NCBI GenBank assembly: GCA_016938695.1
Contig: JAFGUC010000024.1
Coordinates: 186,001 to 250,000 of the forward strand
DNA length: 64,000 nt
Source of the DNA: Candidatus Woesearchaeota archaeon
GTDB lineage: Archaea > Nanobdellota > Nanobdellia > Woesearchaeales > JAFGUC01
Direction of reading: 5' to 3'
The translations under genes were made by a program, and so were the position numbers. The stretch's first letter is position 1, and every line of letters begins with the position of its first letter. Shown here one piece after another: positions 1 to 8,620 of the stretch. The notes under the pieces were generated by a model, which did no database searches, had not been told where the DNA came from, and worked only from the letters and a program-made list of their open reading frames with translations.

Positions 1-54
1 TAATTTGTCAGGATCTCCTTCATAAAATTTATTACCTACAATTGCTTTTCTCAT
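1..54 (-). CDS. MEMO1/AmmeMemoRadiSam B-like protein, N-terminal fragment
   Basis: Only the first 18 codons lie in the window; the gene continues past base 1. The ATG overlaps the TGA stop of the upstream rRNA methyltransferase gene in an ATGA arrangement, so the two are probably translationally coupled. The start reads MRKAIVGNKFYEGDPDKL, resembling the MEMO family N-terminus, where a short RxPAVAGxFYPxDPxxL pattern is typical. MEMO proteins are related to dioxygenases and their archaeal role is not settled. With 18 residues visible, the family call rests on one motif. Confidence 0.5.
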   Translation of the reverse strand, partial: MRKAIVGNKFYEGDPDKL

Positions 55-914
55 TTTTGTGCAACCAACATTCCGCAAGCAGCATTAATATTTTGTCCAC
101 TGCTTAATCTAATAAAACACTTAATACCATTAGACATTATTTTCTTTTTAAATTCTTTTATTTTATCTTCAGAAGATGATACAAAATAATTTCCATTGTA
201 GGGAATCAGATTAATAATGCATTTAAAATTCTGATTAGAAACTAATTTAATCAACAAATCTATATCCTCTATAGTATCATTGCTATCTTTAATCATGACA
301 TATTCAATCATTATCTCTTGAGATTTTGTATCTAACTTATAGAATTCTTCACATGCAGAAAAAACATCAGAAATGGAATATTTAGATGCAAAAGGAATAT
401 ATTTTTCACGTTTAGCTTGTGTTGCAAAATGTAATGATATTGCCAAATTAACAGTTGCAGTATCTTTCTCTAAAATATTTCTTGTTCTATTTGCAAGTTG
501 AATTATTTGTTCTGGAATTCCTACAGTTGAGACAGTTATTCTATTCTTCGAGATTCTATTTTTTCTAGTAACACAAAGATATTTTATTACATTCACAACA
601 TAATCAAGATTTAGTAAAGGTTCACCAATTCCCATAAAAACAATATTTATTTTTTTATCAGAATGTAATTCAGATGTAATTATCTTTTCACAACATTCTA
701 TTTGTTCAATTATTTCAGTATCCTTTAGATTTCTTACAAAAAAAGATCCACTTTTACAAAATTTACAACCAACTGGACATCCGACCTGAGTTGATACACA
801 AATAGTATTTGTATTTTTTTGTGATATAATAACCGATTCAATTAATGAATTATCCTCTAGCTGAAGAGCAATTTTTGTTACATTATCAAATTTGATTTTT
901 TCTTTAATATTCAT
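51..914 (-). CDS. rlmN: RlmN-like radical SAM rRNA/tRNA adenine-C2 methyltransferase, short form
   Basis: RlmN methylates C2 of adenosine (A2503 of 23S rRNA and A37 of some tRNAs) using a 4Fe-4S cluster and a methylated cysteine. The radical SAM triad is C46, C50 and C53, in GCPVGCKFC. C39, seven residues before the first cluster cysteine, and C280, in the terminal NAACGML motif, match the two catalytic cysteines of E. coli RlmN (C118 and C355). A GxGEP SAM-binding motif lies near residue 97. At 287 aa it lacks most of the N-terminal RNA-binding domain usual in RlmN/Cfr proteins of about 350-380 aa. The ATG at 914 is good; the stop overlaps the next start. RlmN is mainly bacterial, so transfer is likely. 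The target RNA cannot be told from sequence. Confidence 0.85.
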   Translation of the reverse strand: MNIKEKIKFDNVTKIALQLEDNSLIESVIISQKNTNTICVSTQVGCPVGCKFCKSGSFFVRNLKDTEIIEQIECCEKIITSELHSDKKINIVFMGIGEPLLNLDYVVNVIKYLCVTRKNRISKNRITVSTVGIPEQIIQLANRTRNILEKDTATVNLAISLHFATQAKREKYIPFASKYSISDVFSACEEFYKLDTKSQEIMIEYVMIKDSNDTIEDIDLLIKLVSNQNFKCIINLIPYNGNYFVSSSEDKIKEFKKKIMSNGIKCFIRLSSGQNINAACGMLVAQK

Positions 915-966
915 ATTACAAAGTCAAATTACTTCTTAGAACATTATAAACTTTACTTAAACAACT

Positions 967-2391
967 TTAGCAATCAGAGTCATTTGCAAAAGTACAATTC
1001 GTAGGACAATAGTTATCATAATCATTACATTCTGTTATTTTAGTATGGATGCATGATTTAGGAACACCCGTACAAAAATCCATTGTCGAGACATCATAAT
1101 CATTGCAGTCATTTGCACTACTACATTCATTAGTATAGCAACCAGTTTTATCAAATTTACAAGAACTAGAACATTTGAGTGTTCCAACATCAAAATCCAA
1201 AGTTGCACAAGTTTGATTATTTAGATTGTTTTTATCGCAATCTTCATTCAATTCAATTTTATAATTTCCGCATAATTCTGTTTCTTTTATGCATCGTCCA
1301 GAATAGCAAACAGAATTATTTAGAGTACACGAAAAATTAGTCAATACTACTTGAGATTCATTTGAGCAGTATCTTTCAATAATAATATTCCCATCACACG
1401 AATCAGAATAATTGAAAAAGTTCCCATCATTTTCACCATATGTGTAACCTTTTGTTATAAAATTAATTCCGTTATCAGAGTCAATACAAGTATTTTCAAT
1501 TTTTATGCAATCGTGAGTATCATATTTACAATCATTAGTACAACCAATTGTTCCAGTATTAAATCCTAATTCGGAGCATCTTTTTGGAATTAAATTTCCA
1601 TCGCATTCTTCATTATTCTCTAAGATATTGTTTCCACAAGTTTTACTAACAACGCTTGTTGTACAATATGAATAGTCATAAGTACAGTCAGATTTACAGA
1701 CCAAAACTCCTGAATCAAAACCAGATGAGATGCATGTTTTTAGATTAAGGTCGCTTCCGTCACAAGATTCATTTCCTTCTCGAATATCGTTACCACAAAT
1801 CGCTTCGTAATCATGGCATTGAGTTGTATTATAACTTGAGCAATTCTCATTACAAGATAGATTTCCATAATCAAATCCAAGATCCATGCATGTAACATTC
1901 AAATCATTTCCATCACATATTTCATCAGATTCAACAATTTCATCACCGCAATTAGAACTAACATCTGTTAGAATCTTACATAATCCATTAACGCACTTTT
2001 TATTATCTGCGCATTTAATATTTACCGTGACTGACCGAGTACCAACACAATATTGTTCAATTACAGTTGTAGTATCTAAACAAATATCTCTATTAATGTA
2101 AGCTTCATCCTGGAATTTTCCTTGGACAACGCCTCTAGCATTAGTGTTTTTTCCACCATCACTGTCAAAACACTCATCACCATTGTCATCTTGGATATCA
2201 GAATTATCATAAGAATTATTTGATTGTTCATATTCAGAATTAATTGAAACATTATTATTACTATTGCCTTGAAGATTACTTGCACTAAGTTCTTCAGACA
2301 AAACAAGATTTTTAGCATTTTCACGAGAAGAATACATTGCAATTGAAGAAACAATAAGGATAATTCCGATAACAAACAATACCTTCTCCAT
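967..2391 (-). CDS. Cys-rich repeat cell-surface protein
   Basis: This 474-aa protein begins with one hydrophobic segment (residues 4-20), a signal sequence or anchor, followed by a Ser/Asn-rich linker to about residue 72. The rest is extracellular-type and full of cysteine. Four repeats of about 44 aa lie at roughly 148-192, 199-243, 252-295 and 374-418, with consensus CGNxIxExNExCDG...C..LGFxxGxLxC...CxYD...C. Two copies of a second module, starting C.DSDxG and containing D.C...(I/V)E.YC and C..G.C, lie at 74-138 and 302-367. Many NxS/T sites suggest N-glycosylation. Such modules are common in woesearchaeal surface proteins. Its partner is unknown; attachment or envelope structure is inferred. 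It is downstream of the pilin gene on the same strand. Confidence 0.75.
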   Translation of the reverse strand: MEKVLFVIGIILIVSSIAMYSSRENAKNLVLSEELSASNLQGNSNNNVSINSEYEQSNNSYDNSDIQDDNGDECFDSDGGKNTNARGVVQGKFQDEAYINRDICLDTTTVIEQYCVGTRSVTVNIKCADNKKCVNGLCKILTDVSSNCGDEIVESDEICDGNDLNVTCMDLGFDYGNLSCNENCSSYNTTQCHDYEAICGNDIREGNESCDGSDLNLKTCISSGFDSGVLVCKSDCTYDYSYCTTSVVSKTCGNNILENNEECDGNLIPKRCSELGFNTGTIGCTNDCKYDTHDCIKIENTCIDSDNGINFITKGYTYGENDGNFFNYSDSCDGNIIIERYCSNESQVVLTNFSCTLNNSVCYSGRCIKETELCGNYKIELNEDCDKNNLNNQTCATLDFDVGTLKCSSSCKFDKTGCYTNECSSANDCNDYDVSTMDFCTGVPKSCIHTKITECNDYDNYCPTNCTFANDSDC

Positions 2392-2453
2392 AATTAATCA
2401 TCGCTTTTAAAATATGTACAAAAAAAGAATAAAAAAATCATAAGTTGTTAGGC

Positions 2454-2921
2454 TTATGATACTTTTGCTGTAACTGAACCCGAGTGTGGATGAGTTTGTC
2501 CAGAGAACTGATTTGTATATTCAAAAGTCAAATCAGATTTGAACTTACCACCTGCAGTTAGTGCACCACAATCCCATGTTAAAGTTACTTTTTCACCATT
2601 AGGTACTGTGTTTGGACTTGCTGTAAATCCACCAACTGTTGCGCAGTCTCCTGTTCCAGAAACACCGCTAGTTCCGTTATTAACTTGTATTGTTTGTCCT
2701 AAATTGTTCTGTAATACAATTGTGACTGTTCCTGCTGATCTAACAACTGCGTAATCAATGTTTGGCAAAGGTGCCATGAACGTTGTTTTTTCAGCAAGCA
2801 TTTTATCAGGACTAAGTACTCCAAAGTATGCTAGAGCTCCGATTGCAGCTAGAACTACCAAGATAGCCCAACCGTAAGTCATTAAGAACTCCATTGCTGC
2901 TTGTGCTTTTTTGTTCAACAT
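2454..2921 (-). CDS. Class III signal peptide type IV pilin
   Basis: This 155-aa protein starts MLNKKA followed by QAAMEF and a hydrophobic helix to about residue 35. KA|QxxxEF is the cleavage site of archaeal prepilin peptidase, with Glu at +5 of the mature protein. The helix polymerises into the filament core; the remainder is a beta-rich head with a small Gly/Thr-rich loop and two cysteines. The start was set at the ATG because the GTG two codons upstream lies inside a GAGGTGAT Shine-Dalgarno sequence three bases before it. The gene stands alone with its own TATA box (2966-2975), about 3.6 kb from the secretion machinery at 6.5-19.2 kb. It may be the major pilin for that machinery, which is inference. 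Confidence 0.88.
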   Translation of the reverse strand: MLNKKAQAAMEFLMTYGWAILVVLAAIGALAYFGVLSPDKMLAEKTTFMAPLPNIDYAVVRSAGTVTIVLQNNLGQTIQVNNGTSGVSGTGDCATVGGFTASPNTVPNGEKVTLTWDCGALTAGGKFKSDLTFEYTNQFSGQTHPHSGSVTAKVS

Positions 2922-2965
2922 AATCACCTCTTTTGAGATTTGTATGAATGTTATTAGGGTGTTTT

Positions 2966-2975
2966 GTTTAAATAG
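2966..2975 (-). promoter_or_regulatory. TATA box of the pilin gene
   Basis: Read on the minus strand the sequence is CTATTTAAAC. It is centred about 49 bases before the ATG at 2921, which puts the predicted transcription start near 2944 and leaves a leader of about 23 bases holding the GAGGTGAT ribosome site. Confidence 0.5.
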
Positions 2976-3115
2976 TTTACTATTTTGTATACTGGTATAT
3001 TTATATGATTATATTATGTATTACGGCCCTTCTTAAGGCTTTAGACAGCATATTGATAAAAATGTTCCATATTTTATAAAATAATATAAACCAATTCTTC
3101 AATTACTATTAGTAT

Positions 3116-4642
3116 ATGGAAGCAAAAAAAAGAGTGATTCTCGTTATTCGAGATGGTTGGGGTCATGGCGCACATGACAAAGGAAATGCCATTTTTCTAG
3201 CAAAAACACCAAATCATGATTCATACAAAACAACATATCCTTGTTCTTTATTGCAATGCACTGGTAATTTTGTAGGTAATCCAAATGGTGTTCAAGGTGG
3301 CTCAGAAGTGGGTCATTTAACAATTGGTGCAGGACGAATTGTTTGGCAACCATACGAACTAATCAATAAAAAAATTGAATCCAAAGAATTCTTTGAAAAT
3401 CCTGCACTTTTAGATGCAATACGAAAATGCAAAGACAAGAATTCAGATTTACATTTAGATGGTCTTTTTTCAGATCAAGGAATTCATGCGGACTATAGGC
3501 ATATGCATGCAATTTTAGAGCTTTGCAAAAAAGAAAATTTTGACCGTGTGTATATTCATTTAACTTTAGACGGACGAGATGTTCCTGAAAAATCAGCTTC
3601 AAAATTTATAGAAGAAACACAAAAAGCAATTGATACAATAGGTGTTGGGAAAATTGCAAGTTTAATCGGTCGTTATTATGCAATGGACAGAGATAGAAAT
3701 TGGGACAGAACAAAAGCCGCTTATGATTTACTTGTTAATGGAAAAGGTTTCCCCGCAAAAAATCCCTTAGACGGATTGAAGTTAGCATACGAACGAGGAG
3801 ATAAGACTGATTACTATGTTCAACCAACAGTTGTAATTAATCAAAATAATGAACCAATTGCTTGTGTTAAAGAAAATGATTCTTTCATCTGGTACAACTT
3901 CAGGTCAGATAGGTCCAGACAAATTACTGCAATGTTAATGGGTTTAGATTACTGTCCACAAATTCCAGAAGGACGTCCAAATATTAATTATGTTTGTTTC
4001 TCTGTGTATGATTCAAATTGGAACATTCCTGTTGCTTTTCCTCAGACAAAAGTTGAAAATAATTTAGGACAAACAGTATCTAAATACGGTTTGACACAAT
4101 TAAGAATTGCAGAAACAGAAAAATACGCTCATGTAACATTTTTCTTCAATTCACAAGAAGACTTACCTTACGAAAAAGAAGATAGGATATTAGTTGATTC
4201 TCCAAAAGTTTCATCATATGATCAAAAACCAGAAATGTCTGCATATGAAGTTACTGAAAAAGTCTTACCAGAAATTGGAAAATACGATTTAATCGTACTA
4301 AATTTTGCAAATCCAGATCTAGTTGGTCATAGTGGAGTTTTAGATGCAACCATAAAAGCTTGTGAAGTAGTAGATGAATGTGTTGGTCGTGTAGTCGAAA
4401 AAGCAAGACAAGAGAATTATACAATTCTATTAATGGGCGACCATGGAAATGCAGATCATATGTTATATGAAAATGGCGAACCAGACCCAAGTCATGGATT
4501 TAACCCAGTTCTTTTAACAATAATAAGTGAAGAAAAAAAAGAATTAAATGATGGGAGCATGCAAGACATTGCGCCAACAATTCTTGATATCTTGGGCGTA
4601 GAAAAACCAAACGAGATGACAGGAAAATCTTTATTTAAGTAG
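3116..4642 (+). CDS. gpmI: 2,3-bisphosphoglycerate-independent phosphoglycerate mutase, bacterial two-domain type
   Basis: The enzyme interconverts 3- and 2-phosphoglycerate in glycolysis and gluconeogenesis through a phosphoserine intermediate and two metal ions. The nucleophile is S63 in GGSEVGHLTIGAGR; D13 in IRDGWG and the late GDHGNADHM and HSG motifs supply metal ligands. The DGRDVP and GRYYAMDRD motifs mark the inserted phosphotransferase domain. Its 508 aa and two-domain plan are those of bacterial and plant GpmI, not the shorter archaeal ApgM (about 400 aa). A TATA-like AATATAAA near 3083-3090 lies about 27 bases before the ATG, so the mRNA is probably leaderless. It converges on the ThiF gene with an 8-base overlap. 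Confidence 0.95.
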   Translation: MEAKKRVILVIRDGWGHGAHDKGNAIFLAKTPNHDSYKTTYPCSLLQCTGNFVGNPNGVQGGSEVGHLTIGAGRIVWQPYELINKKIESKEFFENPALLDAIRKCKDKNSDLHLDGLFSDQGIHADYRHMHAILELCKKENFDRVYIHLTLDGRDVPEKSASKFIEETQKAIDTIGVGKIASLIGRYYAMDRDRNWDRTKAAYDLLVNGKGFPAKNPLDGLKLAYERGDKTDYYVQPTVVINQNNEPIACVKENDSFIWYNFRSDRSRQITAMLMGLDYCPQIPEGRPNINYVCFSVYDSNWNIPVAFPQTKVENNLGQTVSKYGLTQLRIAETEKYAHVTFFFNSQEDLPYEKEDRILVDSPKVSSYDQKPEMSAYEVTEKVLPEIGKYDLIVLNFANPDLVGHSGVLDATIKACEVVDECVGRVVEKARQENYTILLMGDHGNADHMLYENGEPDPSHGFNPVLLTIISEEKKELNDGSMQDIAPTILDILGVEKPNEMTGKSLFK

Positions 4643-5339
4643 AACAAACAGCACAATTTTTTTTCTTATTTGTTTTTAATTTCAAAAAGGACATAGTTTT
4701 AAGATTAAAAATAATCATTTCTTCAAACAATGAATCATCATTCATAAGTATTTTAAACGCAGTATCTGCAAGAAGACACGCAGAAGTGTGAGCTGTTGTA
4801 TTTAGTATTCCTTTGTTTTTCTGAACAGTTTTTTCTCCAAGAATACAATTCAAACAAGGTTTACTTGATTCAGGATTGACAATATATATTCGAACATCAC
4901 GTTGTGATGCAGACGCATAGATTAATTTTTTCTTTAATTTGTACGCAATTTTATTTAGCAATAATTTCATCTGGATTTTATCAGTACAATCTAGAATAAG
5001 TTGTGCACGTGATATTTTATCAAGATTTTTGAATGTTAACTTTTCTTCAAAAATATTAACCTTGACATTTGAGTTGATTTTTTTCAGTTCAGATTTTAGA
5101 CATTTAACTTTACTTTTTCCAACATCAGATTCTTTGTATAATACTTGTCGATTAAGATTACTTGTGGAAATAAGATCATTATCAAATACAATTAATTCTC
5201 CAACTCCTGATCTGCAAAGAAGTTCTGCGCAAGCACTTCCAATACCTCCTGCACCAATTATTGCGACACAAGAATTTGAAAGTTTATTCTGGTTAGAAAT
5301 TCCCCAATGCTTTATTTGCCTATCATAGCGTGTATTCAT
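4635..5339 (-). CDS. ThiF/MoeB/HesA-family E1-like adenylyltransferase
   Basis: E1-like enzymes adenylate the C-terminal glycine of a ubiquitin-fold sulfur carrier for thiolation, molybdopterin synthesis or protein modification. The ATP site GAGGIG is at 29-34, followed by the conserved NLNRQ. Zinc-binding CxxC pairs are C162/C165 and C229/C232. C188 in HTSAC is a possible catalytic cysteine. There is no rhodanese domain (234 aa). The ATG overlaps the stop of the cysteine desulfurase gene as ATGA, so the two are coupled: the desulfurase would supply persulfide sulfur and this protein activated carrier. The carrier protein itself is not in the window, so thiamine, tRNA thiolation and sampylation cannot be told apart. 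Confidence 0.88.
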   Translation of the reverse strand: MNTRYDRQIKHWGISNQNKLSNSCVAIIGAGGIGSACAELLCRSGVGELIVFDNDLISTSNLNRQVLYKESDVGKSKVKCLKSELKKINSNVKVNIFEEKLTFKNLDKISRAQLILDCTDKIQMKLLLNKIAYKLKKKLIYASASQRDVRIYIVNPESSKPCLNCILGEKTVQKNKGILNTTAHTSACLLADTAFKILMNDDSLFEEMIIFNLKTMSFLKLKTNKKKNCAVCST

Positions 5340-6478
5340 TTTAAACTTCTAATCAACTTAACACTTTTTTGAATTAAATCATACGCTGTGTCAAGCTCCT
5401 CTTTAGTTGTATATTTACTTAATGAAATTCTTAAGCTCCCATCAATAAAATTTTTATTTAAGCCAATTGCTTGCAAAACGTGGCTAGGTTTATTGTTTCT
5501 TGCAGTACATGCCGAACCAGTTGATAATGCTAAACCTTGGTTAGATAATCTAAATAATAACATATCTCCCTCAACATCTTTAAATGAAATATTAATATTA
5601 TTACATAATCTTTTTTCATTACTTCCATTTAATTTAGTATTTGGAATCTTAAGTAATAAATCAATTAGGTAATTACGTAATTCAGTCATTCTTTTAACAT
5701 CCGATTGCTTAGTTATACTACATGCTTTTGCAAAGCCACAAATTCCTGGTAAGTTTTCTGTTCCAGAGCGAATATTTGATTCCTGTTCGCCACCATGCAT
5801 TTGCTTTTGTAATTTGATTCCTGATTTAATTATTAACGCGCCAACACCTTTTGGACCATGAATTTTGTGAGAATTAATTGTGATTAAATCAATATTTTCA
5901 GGATTGAATTTTACCTTAAGAAAAGATTGGCATGCATCAGTGTGAAATATTAATTTTTTTTCTTTACATATCTTCGCAATGTCTTCAATAGGAAAAATAG
6001 TTCCAATCTCATTATTGGCATGCATAATAGTCACAAGAACAGTGTCTTTTCTTATTGCTTTTTTCAACTCTTCAAGGTTGATTAAGCCATCTTTATCAAC
6101 AGGTAAATATGTTACTTCATAACCTTCATTTTCAAGTTCAGAACAAACCTTTAATATTGATGGATGTTCTGTTTTTTGAGTAATCATATGCTTTCCTTTA
6201 GAATTGTTTGCATGCATGATTCCTTTTAGAGCCAAATTATTAGATTCAGTTCCACCAGATGTGAATATAATCTCATTGGAATCAACACCAACTGCTTTTG
6301 CAATTATTTCTCTAGATTTTACAAGAACATCTCTAGAATCCTCACCAAAGATATGAACACTAGATGGATTACCATATACGTTAAGATATATTTTGTTCAT
6401 TGCTTCTACAACAAGTTCATCAACCCGAGTTGTTGCAGCATTATCTAAAAATATTTTACTTATTTTAACCAGCCTCAA
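5336..6478 (-). CDS. Cysteine desulfurase, NifS/IscS family
   Basis: This PLP enzyme converts cysteine to alanine and a protein-bound persulfide for Fe-S cluster and thiolation pathways. The PLP lysine is K205 in SHKIHGPKG; H105 in TEHPS stacks on the cofactor; the persulfide cysteine is C324 in STGSACTARNNKPSHV. The length (380 aa) and the long Cys loop fit the IscS/NifS group I type. The start is weak: the longest frame opens with TTG at 6478 just after a short GAG, with no ATG before the conserved FLDNAATT, so a TTG start is likely but not certain. It is translationally coupled to the downstream E1-like gene. Confidence 0.92.
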   Translation of the reverse strand: MRLVKISKIFLDNAATTRVDELVVEAMNKIYLNVYGNPSSVHIFGEDSRDVLVKSREIIAKAVGVDSNEIIFTSGGTESNNLALKGIMHANNSKGKHMITQKTEHPSILKVCSELENEGYEVTYLPVDKDGLINLEELKKAIRKDTVLVTIMHANNEIGTIFPIEDIAKICKEKKLIFHTDACQSFLKVKFNPENIDLITINSHKIHGPKGVGALIIKSGIKLQKQMHGGEQESNIRSGTENLPGICGFAKACSITKQSDVKRMTELRNYLIDLLLKIPNTKLNGSNEKRLCNNINISFKDVEGDMLLFRLSNQGLALSTGSACTARNNKPSHVLQAIGLNKNFIDGSLRISLSKYTTKEELDTAYDLIQKSVKLIRSLK

Positions 6479-6546
6479 AAATAATAATTAATTGTATTAT
6501 GTAATTACTATTCTCTAGAATTCTTTATAATCTTTATTCTTTTTAG

Positions 6547-7800
6547 TTAAAAAAATCCACTAAATAAAACACTCATAAGTTTTGATGAACCTAGATATAT
6601 CAAAAATGAGATTATGATTAAAATTGGTATGTTTTTTAATCCATCCCTGATATTTCCATTTTTAATAATACTTGTAATAAATCCTGAAAATGTCGCCGTC
6701 ATTCCTAGTACAGTCATTGCAAATATTTTGAAATCCTCAAGCCTAACTGAATCTCCACTAATTGAAAATGTTGAACTTTGCATGCTACTTAAATCTAGAC
6801 TTCCAATTAAGCCAGTTACAATGATAATCAACTGGTTTGCTAATCCAAACATAAATGGTGCTGCCCCAATAGATGCAAACATAATAAAAATTACATAAGT
6901 CATGACATTTGCTGCCATCTCTTTTTTCATAATTTTTGTATCGATGATATCAACCGTAATTTTATCAAGAAGTTTTGCTAAAGGACCTCCAGCATCAATA
7001 CCTTCAATGATCAAGTTGATAGTTCGTCTAAGAAGTATTGAATCATACTTATCTGCAAATTCTTTCAATGCAATGTTAAGATTTGTTCCAGTAAGAGATT
7101 TTTTTGCAACAACTTCCATCTCCTTAGATAAAACTCCAAACTGAGGCCTAATTGCTAACCATAACGATTGGTCAATTGGCATACCTGCACCAATGTTTGC
7201 AGCAACCAATTGTAAATACTCTGGTAAAACTTCTTCAACTGATTTTTTTCTATTATAAATTTTGACATCAATAACAATAAAGAACAATAGCAAGAAGACA
7301 AAATAGTGTAAAATTATTCCAAGAGTTAATAACGCAAACGTATCCATTATTAGTTTTACTATTGCTGCGCCATGTGTTATGTAATTAAATACTAAGAAAA
7401 TTGTTTCAATAATAACAAAGACAACAGAAACTTGGATTATGATTTTTTGAATATCTTTTAATCGAGAATCAAGTCCTGCTTTTTCAATCATCTCCTCAAA
7501 GAATTTTTTTCTTTGAGCTTTAGTCATTTTTTGTTTAACTTCTTTTTTGACTAATTTACGAATATCCTTTTCATCTCTAAGAGACTTTATTTTTTGTCGT
7601 TTTTCTTTTTTCTTTTTATCTAATTCTTCTTTTTTCTTGTCCTGTTCTAATTTATGTTCTACAACAGAAAGCCTATCTTTTGAGAATATCTTTTTAATTT
7701 TAGTAAAAATAGTAGTTTTAGGTTCATGAGTTTCTTGAGGCTCAACTTTAGTTTCAGCAATTTTTTTCTTTTTTTGTTTAGGTCTTATTTTAATTTTCAT
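6547..7800 (-). CDS. Type II/IV secretion platform membrane protein (T2SSF/TadC-like), second copy
   Basis: This is an inner-membrane platform protein on which the secretion ATPase drives pilus assembly. The first 100 residues are highly charged (Lys/Glu) and probably a cytoplasmic coiled coil. Hydrophobic segments follow at about 119-140, 147-177, 300-322, 357-378 and 391-407. The cytoplasmic T2SSF helical domain with ANIGAGMP and EGIDAGGPL lies between segments two and three. It ends a run of three machinery genes and begins one base after the upstream platform gene ends. Two different platform genes in tandem resemble the TadB/TadC arrangement rather than the single FlaJ of archaella. Confidence 0.82.
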   Translation of the reverse strand: MKIKIRPKQKKKKIAETKVEPQETHEPKTTIFTKIKKIFSKDRLSVVEHKLEQDKKKEELDKKKKEKRQKIKSLRDEKDIRKLVKKEVKQKMTKAQRKKFFEEMIEKAGLDSRLKDIQKIIIQVSVVFVIIETIFLVFNYITHGAAIVKLIMDTFALLTLGIILHYFVFLLLFFIVIDVKIYNRKKSVEEVLPEYLQLVAANIGAGMPIDQSLWLAIRPQFGVLSKEMEVVAKKSLTGTNLNIALKEFADKYDSILLRRTINLIIEGIDAGGPLAKLLDKITVDIIDTKIMKKEMAANVMTYVIFIMFASIGAAPFMFGLANQLIIIVTGLIGSLDLSSMQSSTFSISGDSVRLEDFKIFAMTVLGMTATFSGFITSIIKNGNIRDGLKNIPILIIISFLIYLGSSKLMSVLFSGFF

Positions 7801-7801
7801 T

Positions 7802-8620
7802 TTATAATTCTACAGCTGGCCTTGAACTTTTTATCATAGATAAAAACATGAATTGTACAAAACATAAAAATAATGCAATAGTCATTAAAAGAGGCAACCT
7901 CATCTGAAATCCCATAAAACTAGACAGTACAATAAACATTGTAATTCCAATAGATGGAACAATTACTGCAATCATCATGTAAAACATTGCAAGAGGATTT
8001 AATTTTCTTCCATATTCCATTACTGCAATTTTTTGTTCCTGAACAATTTGATTTATTACAGTATCTAAAGAATGTTTAAGGTTTGAACCAGTTCTAATTG
8101 AGTTAAGAATTTGCCATAAAAATTTTCTCATGTTTTTTGCAGGAGTGTTCATTATTGCTTCATTCATTGCATCTTCTAATGTTGTTCCCATGTCAACCTT
8201 TGCTAAAATATCATCAAATACTTTTCCAACCTTTGGATAGTTAGCACTGATATTCTCCATTGCTTTAAACAAAGTAATTCCGCTTTCAATTTCGATAACA
8301 AGATATCGTCCTGCAAAAACAATTTCTTTATTTATTTCCCTTTCAATTTTTAGGACTTTAACGTCTGGTAATTTAAGCATATATGAAAATAAAAATAAGA
8401 ATATAATTGGAAATCCAATTGCAATTATTTTTATTTTAAGAAAAATGTCTAAACTTGAAAAAAATAAAAAGAATATTATCATCAAGCCAAATGTAAGATA
8501 TGCAGTTGCAACAGCAGTTCTTTTGATAAATTCATCTGCTTTAAGATCCATTCCTGCCTGCCTAAGTTTAAGTTCAAGCCATTTTTTCTTATTTCCGAAC
8601 AGCTTGTATGTTAGGCTCAT
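7802..8620 (-). CDS. Type II/IV secretion platform membrane protein (T2SSF/TadB-like), first copy
   Basis: The protein (272 aa) has hydrophobic helices at about 35-56, 63-82, 209-232 and 240-262, with a T2SSF cytoplasmic domain at 98-205 containing IESGITLFKAMENIS and the later RTGSNLKHSLD. This is the platform subunit of type IV pilus-like machines. Its ATG lies inside the end of the ATPase gene (32-base overlap), so translation is probably coupled. A GGAGGAG sequence lies 13 bases upstream, far for a ribosome site. With the neighbouring 417-aa homologue it would form a heteromeric platform, which is inference from gene pairing. Confidence 0.82.
   Translation of the reverse strand: MSLTYKLFGNKKKWLELKLRQAGMDLKADEFIKRTAVATAYLTFGLMIIFFLFFSSLDIFLKIKIIAIGFPIIFLFLFSYMLKLPDVKVLKIEREINKEIVFAGRYLVIEIESGITLFKAMENISANYPKVGKVFDDILAKVDMGTTLEDAMNEAIMNTPAKNMRKFLWQILNSIRTGSNLKHSLDTVINQIVQEQKIAVMEYGRKLNPLAMFYMMIAVIVPSIGITMFIVLSSFMGFQMRLPLLMTIALFLCFVQFMFLSMIKSSRPAVEL

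Noticed and set aside
2076-2375. A 99-codon alternative frame in the surface protein gene
   Set aside because: It is a shifted frame inside the Cys-rich protein gene, Leu/Ile/Met-rich from AT-rich codons, with no ribosome site.
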